This document shows, piece by piece, positions 54,520 through 64,000 of a DNA stretch of 64,000 nucleotides. Under the pieces are notes generated by a model that saw only the letters and a list, made by a program, of their open reading frames with translations, was not told the origin of the DNA and ran no database searches. The stretch comes from Brachionus manjavacas (taxonomy: Eukaryota; Rotifera; Eurotatoria; Ploima; Brachionidae): the NCBI GenBank assembly GCA_019054805.1, contig JAHQIY010000006.1, positions 1,488,001 through 1,552,000 on the forward strand, written 5' to 3'. Positions within the stretch are counted from its first letter, which is position 1, and the number at the start of each line of letters is the position of its first letter. Both the position numbers and the translations under genes were made by a program.

Positions 54520-57500
54520 TTAAGATTTTAATTCCAGTAATACTTGTTTCAAAAATTTATTATCCATTATCATTCCATTATCCTTAGATTCTTTTGTATC
54601 ACCACTGGACTTATGTATTTTCTCGGTAAGTCTTAGAATCTTGCCAATTTTTTTTTCATTCTCCACTTTCAAATTCACTATTTCTGAATCCTTTCTCTTT
54701 AATCTAGGAAAAAAGCCATCTAAATTATTTTAAATAAATATTTTTAATTTAATACTTTTCCAATAGATTAGCCAATTTAAGCGAAGCTTTATCCTTGAAT
54801 TCATTAAATGTTTCTTCTATTTGAGCGTCTTTGGCTATTAGCTCCTCAATTCTTTTTTCTTTAGCTCTTAAATCTGCTTCGCTAGTCTCGACCAAATTTT
54901 CCAGAATCTTTTTCTCGAATTTTAACTTTTCAAATTCTTTCTCTAGATGTTCTATTCGTTTTTTAAATTTTGATTCATTAATTTTTCCGATTTCCAAACT
55001 CCTGTTCAATTCTTTGAGTCTTTTTTGTGCTCTGTGACCAATTCCTTTGCTTAAAAAAAAATTTACATTTACCAAGAAAGAATCCAATTTTTAGATTACT
55101 TTAAAGCTTCGTCAAGAACCATATTCTCGGCCTTAAGCCGCTTAATCTCTGCTTCCGAATCGGTTAATTTTATGATAAATTTTTTCTTTTCATCTTCATA
55201 AGCTTGAACTTTAAGAAGTAGAAGCTCTGCTTCATGTTTATGGTTTAGATTTAGTTCTTCCATTTTGCGCTTCAAGTCTCCAATTTGAGTCAAATGGTCG
55301 TCCAGTTTGATCCGGCGCTGCATCTCAACGCTGGACTCATTGAATTTTTTAGCTATTTCCTCATTATTGGCCTCGAGCATGTCGATTTTATTCAACAGCT
55401 CCATGCGTTCTACTTCACAATTTAATATCCGTTTGGAAAGTCTGGATATTTCTTCCAGTTTAAACTTTTCCGAATCGTAAACCTTTTTTTCTTCAATACT
55501 TAATTTTTCACTTAGAAATTTATTCTCTTCGAGCACCAGTTCTGCTTGGCTCTTTATTTGAACTCTAAAGACAAAAATTAAATAAATATATTAAATAGTT
55601 AATTTTTTGTACAATTGATTTTTTATGTTTTCTGGTAAATTCTGAAGCTTAGAGTGTAAATTTTGGTTTTCTTCTATCAAAAGATTGAATTTGTTGGTAA
55701 TTTCGTCGATTTTCAATCGCATCAATTTCATTGCTTCATCTTTTTCTTGTAACTTTTGGTCATAGATTAAAAACAATGGCGTCAGTTGACTGACAGACTT
55801 TTTCCATTTATTTTTTTCTTCTGATAATTTCAACTCCACTTCTTCTTTCTTTAAAAATTAAAAAGTTAATTAAAATTTTTCTTAAAAAATAGATGATTTT
55901 AAATAATGATTAAGAATGTATTAGTGTCTTCTAGTTCCCAAATCGAACAGAAAAATAATATAAGACGATTTTAAAATTTTTTTAAGATGAAAAATAAATT
56001 TAAAAAATAAAACGCTTTTACTTACATTATTTCTCTTTATTTCAATTTTGAATTAATTTTATTTAAAAGAATATTTTTTATCAACTAAAAAATCAAGTAA
56101 CAACACAGTTTGATAAGATGGATTACATCATTTCTGAAGGGTAAAACTCAAAAAGTGGTACTTGGTGACAAATGTTCAAATTTGATAGATGTGATTAGCG
56201 GAGTGCCTCAGGGCTCAGTTCTTGGGCCATTGCTTTTCGTTACTTACATTAATGACATGTTAGAAATTATAGGAAATGAATGTGAAGCTAATGCAGAAGA
56301 TACAAAAATTATATCAGTTATCAAGAGTTTCAGCTTGATCCTTAGTCTACAATTGGATTTAGACAACATATGTAGATGGTCAACAGACTGGTCTACTTCA
56401 CTGAATATTGATAAGTGCAAAGTTTTACATATTGGCAACATGAACACAAGATTCGATTAGACTATCGATTCAAAACCGCTCAGCAAGTCTGTTTGCGAAA
56501 GTGGCTTAGATATTTATATTTATTAAATTAAATCAAAAATATTTTCATATCAAAAATGTGACCGCAAGATTTGAACAAAATTTTAAATTTCTAACAACAA
56601 AAATAGTTAGGCTTCTATACTGTTCACTTGTCAGACCTCATTTCGAATATGTCATCAGCTCATGGTGTCCTTACCTAAGAATTCAAAAATAAAGAATTCA
56701 AAAAATTCAAAAATTCTACAAGCAATAAAATTTTTAAAATCTTTTAAAATTTTTCAAATTTAAATCAAAAATAAGGTATAAGAAAAAAAAATTATTTTTA
56801 TGGTAGAAGGTTCATTTATATGGTGCAAGTCCTGGCCTAGGTCAGACCTGTTCCCGTATGGGGGGTCTAGAATAAAGATATTAACGGGGTCGAAAAAGTG
56901 AAAAAGATTTGGATTATCCACAACGGCTATCTAGACTAAAATTACCAAGTTTAAAACAAAAAGGATACGCGGAAATCTTTCCCAAATGTTCAAACTAGTG
57001 AACAATATGAATGAACAATATTTAGAATTTCAGAAAAGGTTTAAACTACAGCTTAAACACCAGGTCTGGAATTTAAAGTTATAATCTTATAAGAAACCCC
57101 AAAAATTTGGTGCTAGAAAGTGTAGCAAATTGTAATGAGCGATTTAATTATTTTACAAACAGAAATGTTGGTGTTTGGAATAAGTTGCCAAAAGAAATTG
57201 TGAGTGCAACTAGCTACTACCTAGCTCCAAGTTGCAGAAATAATTACTTCTACTACGACTACTAAAAAAAAATAAGGAGCAACACAGTTTTTATTTTCAA
57301 AGGCCTCAAAATTTTTACCAAAATTTTATGTATATTTTTAAACATCTCTTTAAAATTTCTGAGACAGGCCCTAATATTTTAAGTTGTTGTCATAAGAATT
57401 GACATAAATATTGCGAATTTTGTTTAGAAATTCTATGATTGAGTATTTTTAATATAGATACAAATTAAACTAACGATATCATCATCAGTAAATTTTTTTA

Positions 57501-60500
57501 TTTAAGAATTCAAAAATTCTACAAGCAATAAAATTTATTAAAATCTTTTAAAATTTTTCAAATTTAAATTAAATAGATTCAAAAATAAGGTATAAGAAAA
57601 AAAAATTATTTTTATGGTAGAAGGTTCATTTATATGGTGCAAGTCCTGGCCTCGGTCAGACCTGTTCCCGTATGGTGGGTCTAGAATGGGTCAAAACTCT
57701 GGCCAACGCTAAAAAAGCTCAGTTTTTAAAAATATTTGAAACTTCAATGATTTATATTTTTGAATTGTTAATTTATTCAACAAATTAAAGCTTGGGATAT
57801 GTCATTTTGGTGTAATTGAGTTAACTATTCGGCAATATGCGGAACCAAAAATCTGATCTCCGAGCTACCAGTAACTCCAAGACAATCCCGAGCAAATCTG
57901 ATTGTCCCAGTTCCTCAGAAAAGCCAACTCAAAGAGCAAATTAAAGAGTTATTGAATTAAATGGAAACAGAATCAGCTGATCTGAGACTTATGGTCGTAT
58001 CAAATGAATTAGCTTTTTCAAATTTTGATATTTTTAAATCTGGCATATAATTATTAATTTTATTTGAAAAGTTTATATTTTAAATTTTGTGAACAATTGA
58101 TTACATATTTTTTGAAAAAAAATGCGATCACAAATTTTACAAATAAATTAATCTATATTCATTAATTAAGGTCAATTAAAATATAGCAGAAGATTAATTT
58201 TTAAGAAAATATTAAATATATTGAATATTTATAAATATCAAGATAGGAAGAACAAATGAAGAAATAGGGATTGGTTCTTTTCATAGAATTTTTTTTTATC
58301 GAATAATTAGATAGAAAAATAAATAGCCAATTATAGAAATTCTTTTTATTGAAATTAATTATCGAATTTATGCATAGAAAAAATTATCGAAAAAAAATAG
58401 AGAAAAATTATCATATGTCAATTATCAAATTAAATCATTATGATTTAAGAATTGCTACTAAATTATCTAATACTATTAGATAATTTTTTCTTTCGTATGA
58501 CTTATACAACATTTTAATGGCCTCGTCTCTTTTAATTTCACATTTCAATCGTTCAAATACATAGCCAGACTTTAATTGCTCAATAGCGATTTCTGTTGCA
58601 TGTTGTTCTCTTAAAAAATGCTTGATACATTTGTTGACATTAGGATGACTTGAAAGATCTTGGGCCAAAGACCTATGCCAAGCTTCAAGACTGTTATTAG
58701 ATCTTGGCAAGTCTTTGATAACTCGTTCATGAACGTTCCAGGTTGCTATTGGAAACAATGGAACTGCACGCGTTCTTGAACTTTCATTTACAAGACAGCC
58801 TATGTAATTATTTTCAAAATAATCATACAAAAAATTATATCATTTGGAGCTGCTTTTCTTAGTTGATTGAAAACAAAAATGATATCTCTTATTGGTATGA
58901 ATGGGATCACTTTTAAATAATTAAAAAATTTTCTAAAGACTTCATCTTTGCGAAACACTTTCCTAGAGCCATTGTTCACAACTTTCTTCCACAAGTTGGA
59001 AGCCAAATGAAAATAACAGCCACCTACATTTGTACCTTTAAAGATTTCTTTAACACAACTAGTGATACCCTTTTCAAAATGTATATCTTTGTTATTTAAG
59101 CACGTATGCATTCGACCTTTACACTTTGGTACAATACATCGCCAATAGTTTTTATTTTTTTTTGGATAAGATTTTTCGAAAATAAATTCATAGTCCTGAT
59201 ATACGAGTTTCGGTTTGTTTTGTTTAGTTTTAGTAGTAATAAGCTCATCCTCATCGACATTTTCTTGTGTACTCACATTTTCAATCAAAGCAACTAACTC
59301 ATCGAAATCATTATGATTTTCAATATCAGTTTCATGATAGACTTCAAAATCATGATTTTTAGTCGAATCATCAACAAAAACATCAGCAAGATGTTCATAG
59401 TCGTCAATATTCTCATCGCTCACACTACCGTCTTGTTCAATATGTTTAAATGTATCACTATCGTCAGAATTTTCAGAGTAATCAACTAAACTAACTTTTG
59501 AATTAAAAGAAGATGAGGAATTAACTAATGAATTAGTGCTTTGAAACGTATGATTAGTCAACGAAACATTGCCTTCTACATTGTCTTTATTAGAATTTGT
59601 TTGCCGAAGTAATCTGGGTACGGCTCGATTTCTAAGCTGAATCGGAGAATCAAATTCATTCATTATTTTTCAAATTGTGTAAATTGTGTAATAGTATGGA
59701 AAAAGAAAATTTCTAGTTAATTAATCTCGCAAAATTAAGTCTTAAGTTTTTTTTCGTTGGTTAAATTTCTATGCATTATTTTCTATGTAATTATTTCAAT
59801 GTAATTTTCTATCAATTTTTCTATTTTTTTTTTCTATAGAAAGATTTTCTATTAATTATTTCGACACATTTTTTGTCTTATTTCTATAGAAAAAATTTCT
59901 ATAAAAAGAAATAGAGCCAAGAAATAAAGACAGAACAAGAGAAAAAGAGATAATTTTAAAACTTCAAAAAAATCTGTCTTTACTCTCATAAAGAAAGTTT
60001 AAATTTGACTTATTTTCTATTTGGAAATTGACTCCGGAATTTTTTTAATTTTTTTATGTGAGTAAAAGTTATATTTGGGCTTTATTTTTAAAAATCCTAT
60101 ATTAAAGGTATTTTCTTGCAAATTAAATTTTAATTGTTATTAAATTTAAACAATGTAATGAACACTAGAAAGCCCGGCTGTTTTATTGCAAAATTAAAAA
60201 ATTTAAATATCTAGGGAAATAAAAAAAATATTTAGAAATTTGGGATTTTTTTGTGAAGATAATAAAAAGTTTTTTAGTTCAAACATGCAATTTTTTCAAA
60301 AATTTTTTCTTCCAGAAAATAAATCAAGTTTAAATTTAAAAAATCCGGTCAATCTGTCCCGCCGGGCTTTCTAGTGCTAACTCTGATAGAAAAAAGGCTA
60401 GATTTGGGCTTCACTATTAGAGTCTTCAACACGAGTTTACGGTAGTTTTTTTTTCCACTATTTTTAGACTAATTCGAATTAATTAAATTCATTATTCAAA

Positions 60501-62944
60501 TTAATCATTAAAATTGTTTATCTTATCTTAAAAGATCTTTATTTTTTTTTTAATTTTATTTTTTTAGCGAATTTAAAAAAAACGCTAAAAAATGGACCCA
60601 AAAAAATTCTTGTTTATTAGGCTTTGAACAGGCTTTTTTGAGGCATTTTTTGATCTACAGAAAATACTGACCATTTTATCTAATTCTGTTTTGAAAAGTA
60701 CTTAACTATATTATGAATTTTTATGACTCTTTTTATTTATTTATTTATTTTTATACTTTTATCTTTATCGATTTTATAATTGAATAAAACTACTTCTACA
60801 TCATGTACCATTTCAGCTTATTTTTTTATTTTTTATTAATTTATTTGTATTTTCTAACACCGAACAACTGAAGAAAATATGCTTTACAAAAATACGAAGA
60901 TAGATTACCAATTCAAATCTTGGGGCAAAACGAATGAGCAAACATTTGGAAATTAATCAAAACATAAAAAAATAAAAAAAAATAAAATTAAAGTTGAAAC
61001 ATAAAAATTCAAGAAATTTGGTAAAAATAAAATTAAAAAATCAACTAACTTATCAATTGACAGCTTAAATTTTCTATATTCTTGATTTTCTACATTTAAA
61101 AATACTCTTCTTTTTTCTAGATAAGACAATTTCTATCTTTGTTGAATTTCTATGTTTTGATACACATCCATGCATTTAAAATATTCTTGTATTTTCTTAA
61201 CACTAGAAGCACCAAAACGAGTCAAAATGACTTGTTTTAATAGAGTCTAATGGATAAAAATGGATAATAATTTATTATTTGGATAAATCTATACAAAACT
61301 TAATTTTAATTGAGTAAAAATAAAAATTTGGCTAAAATAAAGTATTTTGGATAAATTTTATCTTCTACTGAATTCATTCCTTTTTGAACCAATTTTTCGT
61401 CTTTCATATAAAATACGCAAACTTTAATTTTTGTATTTTTTAAATTTGCTAATCTTCGTTCAAGTATTAGGGTTTAAGTCAGTTTTTAAAGATTTTTATA
61501 CTTTTTATAAATATTTTATGACTCATCCATTGATTTTGTAGATAAATTCAAAATTTTAATTAAAAAACGAGTCAAAATGACTCTTTTTGGTGCTTCTAGT
61601 AGTATTTACTTGATTTTGTACAAAGGAAATATTTTTTTTTATTTGAATTTAGTTAATTTAGAAAGTTATTCCTATTTTTATGCTGAAAAAAAAATTGTGC
61701 TCAAAAAAGCAAAAATTGACTTAGATTTTAGCGGCCAAAAATCGAAAAAGAGTAATTTTGACTCGTTGGTGCTTCTAGTGTTAATGCCCTAGGTTATTCA
61801 AGTTATTTTCTTCTATGTTTAAAAATTACAAAAAAAATCTCAAAATACCAACTTTTTTACCATAATTAGAATAATAAAAATGCAATTCTGTGTTTTGTCT
61901 ACGAATAAGGTCTTTTAGCTTGAGATTCTCTTCTTCTAGATAATCAACTTGTCCATGAAGAACATCATCTTTAAATTAATTAAATTTTTATTAAAAAAAA
62001 AACAAAAATTCTACCAATTTGTGATTTGCTTAAATTCTTAATTTCTTTTTCCAAATTTCTGCATTTTATATTCAATAAATCAATTATTTTTTTCTGGTCA
62101 TTAATTAACTTTTCATTGCTCTCTTGCTGCTTGGAAACAAGAACTCGAATTAGTTGCTGCTTTTCGCTGTCACTTTTATTTCTAGACTCATTTTCATGAA
62201 ACTTAATGATCATGTCGTCTGTGTTTTTTTTTATTATTTCGTCACGTTCCAATACCTGCTTTTCCAAAACTTCTATTCTATTTTTCAATTCAGAATTTTC
62301 AGATTTTTTAATTTTCTCAGCTTTATCATGCAACTTAAGGACTTCTGATTCAGGCTCTCGAAAAGTGACCGACTGGTTTGTGGAACTATTAGTCCTGAAC
62401 AAAACTTCCACAGAATTTTGAGAATTGGAATCGTTTTTTTTGCTATTGTTCTCTTTGATTCTATCCGCCAGACTTTTGCTTGATGTCTCTTTTTTTAAAG
62501 ATGATTTTATCGGCACATTGGAATGAGATGAGACTGATGTGATGCTTTTTGAGTCCGAGTCATGCGTCTTATTGGTGCCGGTCAAGGTGTTCAAAAAATC
62601 GAGGTCATTTCTAGATTTACCACTGCTTTCACTACTTGACTCATAATCTGGTTTTGTCCTGCTGGCATTTGAGCCATTTGTAGACTGGTTTCTGGCCGGG
62701 AGACTAGAGCTAACATTGGTTTGTTCCTCGTCTGATTCAACTTGCTCGGTCACTTGCCCGAGGCTTTTCAAATTTGGATCTGTTTTGTTCAAATTAGGTA
62801 AGCTGGCATTTTTAGCCAAATTTTTGTGCTGTTTTTTATCCAAAGGCTAGCAAAAAATATTTTAAATTTGTAAATTATTTTAGAAAATAGTCAAAATACT
62901 TGACTTGAAGACCTTTTTTTAAACAACCGATCGAACAAACCCAT
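54520..62944 (-). CDS. CEP89: CEP89-like centriolar coiled-coil protein, copy B
   Basis: Seven minus-strand exons fit phase and GT-AG rules: 62944-62900, 62846-62015, 61968-61861, 55844-55613, 55564-55100, 55049-54756, 54703-54520. They total 720 codons. The start MGLFDRLFKKRSSS matches copy A's MGFFKKRRGRS. A Ser/Asn-rich region follows, then coiled coil with family blocks QLTPLFLIYDQKLQEKDE, AELVLEENKFLSEKL, RRIKLDDHLTQIGDLKRKME and GIGHRAQKRLKEL. Intron phases at AELVLEENK and GIGHR equal those of copy A. It lacks the GPIPxWL exon, the RLNVELSxYQ block is reduced, and the usual C-terminal ELExxW...ENRRI motif is missing. The 6-kb third intron carries several transposons. Confidence 0.88.
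56105..57270 (+). pseudogene. LINE 3' fragment (CR1/L2 type) inside the CEP89-like copy B intron
   Basis: The frame at 56110-56460 carries TSFLKGKTQKVVLG, SGVPQGSVLGPLLFVTYIND, a damaged catalytic box (ANAEDTK for FADDTK) and LNIDKCKVLHIGN. Decayed RT tail continues (SLVRPHFEYV at 56615, then GVWNKLPKEIVSATS at 57170). It ends ACCTAGCTCC...GTTGCAGAAATAATTAC and an A-rich run. It is 5'-truncated and dead, and is itself interrupted by a SINE-like copy at 56696-56870. Confidence 0.85.
56696..56870 (-). mobile_element. SINE-like repeat, copy 1, with target duplication
   Basis: A 175-bp insert in the LINE, flanked by AATAAAGA on both sides (56688-56695 and 56871-56878). On the minus strand it begins CTAGACCCCCCATACGGGAA, then CAGGTCTGACCTAGGCCAGG, and ends in A/T-rich sequence with an AATTTTTGAATT-type tail. 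LINE coding text resumes right after it. Confidence 0.8.
57506..57684 (-). mobile_element. SINE-like repeat, copy 2
   Basis: Nearly identical to 56696-56870 and in the same orientation, with about 13 extra bases (AATAGATTC-like) inside. The head GGGAACAGGTCTGACCGAGG is present. No clear target duplication was found. Confidence 0.75.
58271..59920 (-). mobile_element. MULE with long terminal inverted repeats
   Basis: The left end TTGGTTCT...ATAGAATTTTTTTTTATCG mirrors the right end (reverse complement TTGGCTCTATTTCTTTTTAT, then AGAAATTTTTTC). Both ends continue with many ATAGAAA-type units, including ATGCATAGAAA on each side. Outside lie GAAATAGGGA (58261-58270) and GAAATAAAGA (59921-59930), a 10-bp duplication with two changes. 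The interior codes a broken MULE protein. Confidence 0.75.
58438..59663 (-). pseudogene. MULE transposase with internal deletion (FLYWCH type)
   Basis: The minus-strand frame 59663-58800 opens MNEFDSPIQLRNRAVPRLLR. It has a long Ser/Asp-rich region and then a FLYWCH-type finger (YEFIFEKSYPKKNKNYWRC, CKGRMHTCL). Immediately afterwards it reads FKGTNVGGCYFHLASNLWKK, a block that normally lies beyond the catalytic core, so most of the catalytic domain is deleted. After a frame break the second part (58830-58438) has TWNVHERVIKDLPRSNNSLE and AWHRSLAQDLSSHPN, the family's C-terminal region. It cannot catalyse transposition. Confidence 0.8.
59931..60162. other. Intronic spacer
   Basis: A/T-rich, no feature seen. 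Confidence 0.4.
60163..60376. mobile_element. Small piggyBac-like MITE, 214 bp
   Basis: The ends CACTAGAAAGCCCGGC and GCCGGGCTTTCTAGTG are exact inverted repeats and the interior is A/T-rich. Flanks TGAA and CTAA could be a decayed TTAA duplication. The CACTAGA start matches the larger TTAA-flanked element at 61201. Confidence 0.65.
60377..61196. other. Intronic spacer between two MITEs
   Basis: A/T-rich low-complexity sequence without genes or recognised repeats. Confidence 0.4.
61201..61780. mobile_element. piggyBac-type MITE, 580 bp, TTAA target
   Basis: The left end CACTAGAAGCACCAAAACGA and then GTCAAAATGACT is mirrored by the right end (GACTCGTTGGTGCTTCTAGTG). Perfect TTAA duplications flank it (61197-61200, 61781-61784). 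An internal segment at 61566-61602 repeats the end in both orientations (ACGAGTCAAAATGACT and then GGTGCTTCTAGT). There is no transposase. It lies in the third intron of CEP89-like copy B, 77 bp from an exon. Confidence 0.9.
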
Positions 62945-64000
62945 TATTTAAAGGTACTCTAAACCAGTATGTAATGTTATCGGCATACACTTTTAGCTAA
63001 ATTATGATTTTTGAAGGAAATTTTTGTTATTTAAGCTCTTTTTTAATCGTCATAGTTACGTTTTAGAAATTTAAAAATAATTGTGTAATCTTCATTTAAC
63101 ATTTTTATTTTAGAGAAAAATTTCAAAGGTTTTTCTTATTCAAAAATTAATTGGTATGGTCAAAAGATTATTCGTTTTTTTATTTTATTAACAGTTATAA
63201 GACTTCCATAAGTATAAGTTGTATTTATATTTTAATTGCAAGCCATTTTAAGTAAAATGAAATGTTTACTATTTTTTTTTATTTTGAATTTGCAATCAAT
63301 GAAAAAATCAAACTCTAAGCAAGTTTGCTAAGATACTGTATGCTCCCAGTTATTACATATTTATTTATTAGTTTGTAGAATAAAAGCTCCTTTAGAAAAA
63401 ATTAAAAATTATAAATAATAAAATAAGCGATTATTCAGGTGAGTTGCCTGAACATTGGACTGCTGCAAACGTATGACCAATATAATGGTTGATGAAATCC
63501 ATAATATCATTTCAATTCAAAGAGCTTATCTTAAGATATTAAAATCAATCTTTGATTTAATTTAAATAATTTTAATGTAACATGCTTTACATGCTATGTA
63601 GATATAGAAAATAAAAAATTTACGAAAAAGCATTTTCTAAATCCATTGATAAAATTTATTTTTACTTAAATGTATTAACTGATTTTTTTGTAAATTTTTT
63701 TTTCCATTTCAAAAGTATTTGTATCTAGCATTCAACATAAAATAAAAAAAAGAAAATCAAATTTTGAATTTCAAATAAGCAATAAAATGAAAATAAAATT
63801 TTAAAAAATTTATAAATTAAAAATCGATTTAATTAATGAATTGAGAAAATTTTTTTTTAATTTTTTTATTTCCTATTTCTACATAACATTTAAAGCATGT
63901 TACAATAAATTTATTATAATTAAATCAAAAAAATCTTAGAATTGAACTGATATTTTGAACTGATTAGGGATGTCGTGTTTTGACAACAAAAATCTGCTTT
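62945..64000. other. Region upstream of CEP89-like copy B
   Basis: A/T-rich; it should contain the promoter of copy B. Near 63437-63475 a 13-codon scrap (SGELPEHWTAANV) resembles the start of a LINE RT but is too short to count. An inverted-repeat element follows at 63576. Confidence 0.45.
63576..63904. mobile_element. MITE-like element with terminal inverted repeats
   Basis: TGTAACATGCTTTACATGCT and then ATGTAGATATAG at the left is mirrored at the right end by CTACATAACATTTAAAGCAT and GTTACA. The arms are about 28 bp with a few changes and the 270-bp interior is A/T-rich. No target duplication was established. Confidence 0.7.

Noticed and set aside
63437..63490. LINE reverse transcriptase gene at the right edge
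   Set aside because: Only about 13 codons resemble RT before a stop; too short to annotate.

Overview
The window is animal nuclear DNA, strongly A/T-rich. Its genes carry very short introns (about 44-60 bp) beside a few multi-kilobase ones, and it holds many degraded transposons. The cellular genes are animal ones: AIP-like co-chaperone, SRA1-like protein, TBC1D2-like RabGAP, two CEP89-like centriole proteins and two orphan seven-transmembrane receptors. The gene style and transposon mix would suit a monogonont rotifer such as Brachionus; that name is an inference from style and no taxonomic marker is present.

Layout. 1-7.7 kb is a transposon graveyard: a short, internally deleted Ty3-type LTR retrotransposon (740-3919) sits inside an old minus-strand LINE, followed by two inverted-repeat elements and another LINE scrap. 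10.2-12.7 kb is a tight plus-strand cluster: AIP-like gene, an unknown 94-residue gene, SRA1-like gene. 13.4-13.9 kb holds a tRNA-derived SINE next to a MULE relic. 15.2-24.2 kb is one 16-exon gene coding PH, coiled coil, TBC domain and a C-terminal beta-propeller. 24.5-31.3 kb holds two minus-strand LINEs, one invaded by a Ty3-type fragment and the other by a pogo/Tigger-type MITE. 31.5-35.1 kb has hAT and Tc1-like transposase scraps, a GACCG-rich patch and a tRNA-like GC-rich island.

35.2-62.9 kb is the most striking part. A CEP89-like gene followed by a 7TM receptor gene on the plus strand (35162-41019; 44026-46434) is mirrored by a receptor gene and a CEP89-like gene on the minus strand (52499-50226; 62944-54520). 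The two halves form a tail-to-tail inverted duplication of a two-gene block, diverged and separately loaded with transposons. One receptor copy has an in-frame stop. One CEP89 copy has lost two of the family's best conserved segments and has a 6-kb intron carrying a LINE, two SINE-like copies, a MULE and two piggyBac-type MITEs.

AIP-like and SRA1-like proteins are general cell functions. The TBC1D2-like protein should act in endosomal Rab cycling. CEP89 belongs to the distal appendages of the mother centriole. The receptors look like lineage-specific, leucine-rich-repeat-bearing orphan receptors. All exon joins were built by hand from splice signals and phase, and transcript data would settle them.
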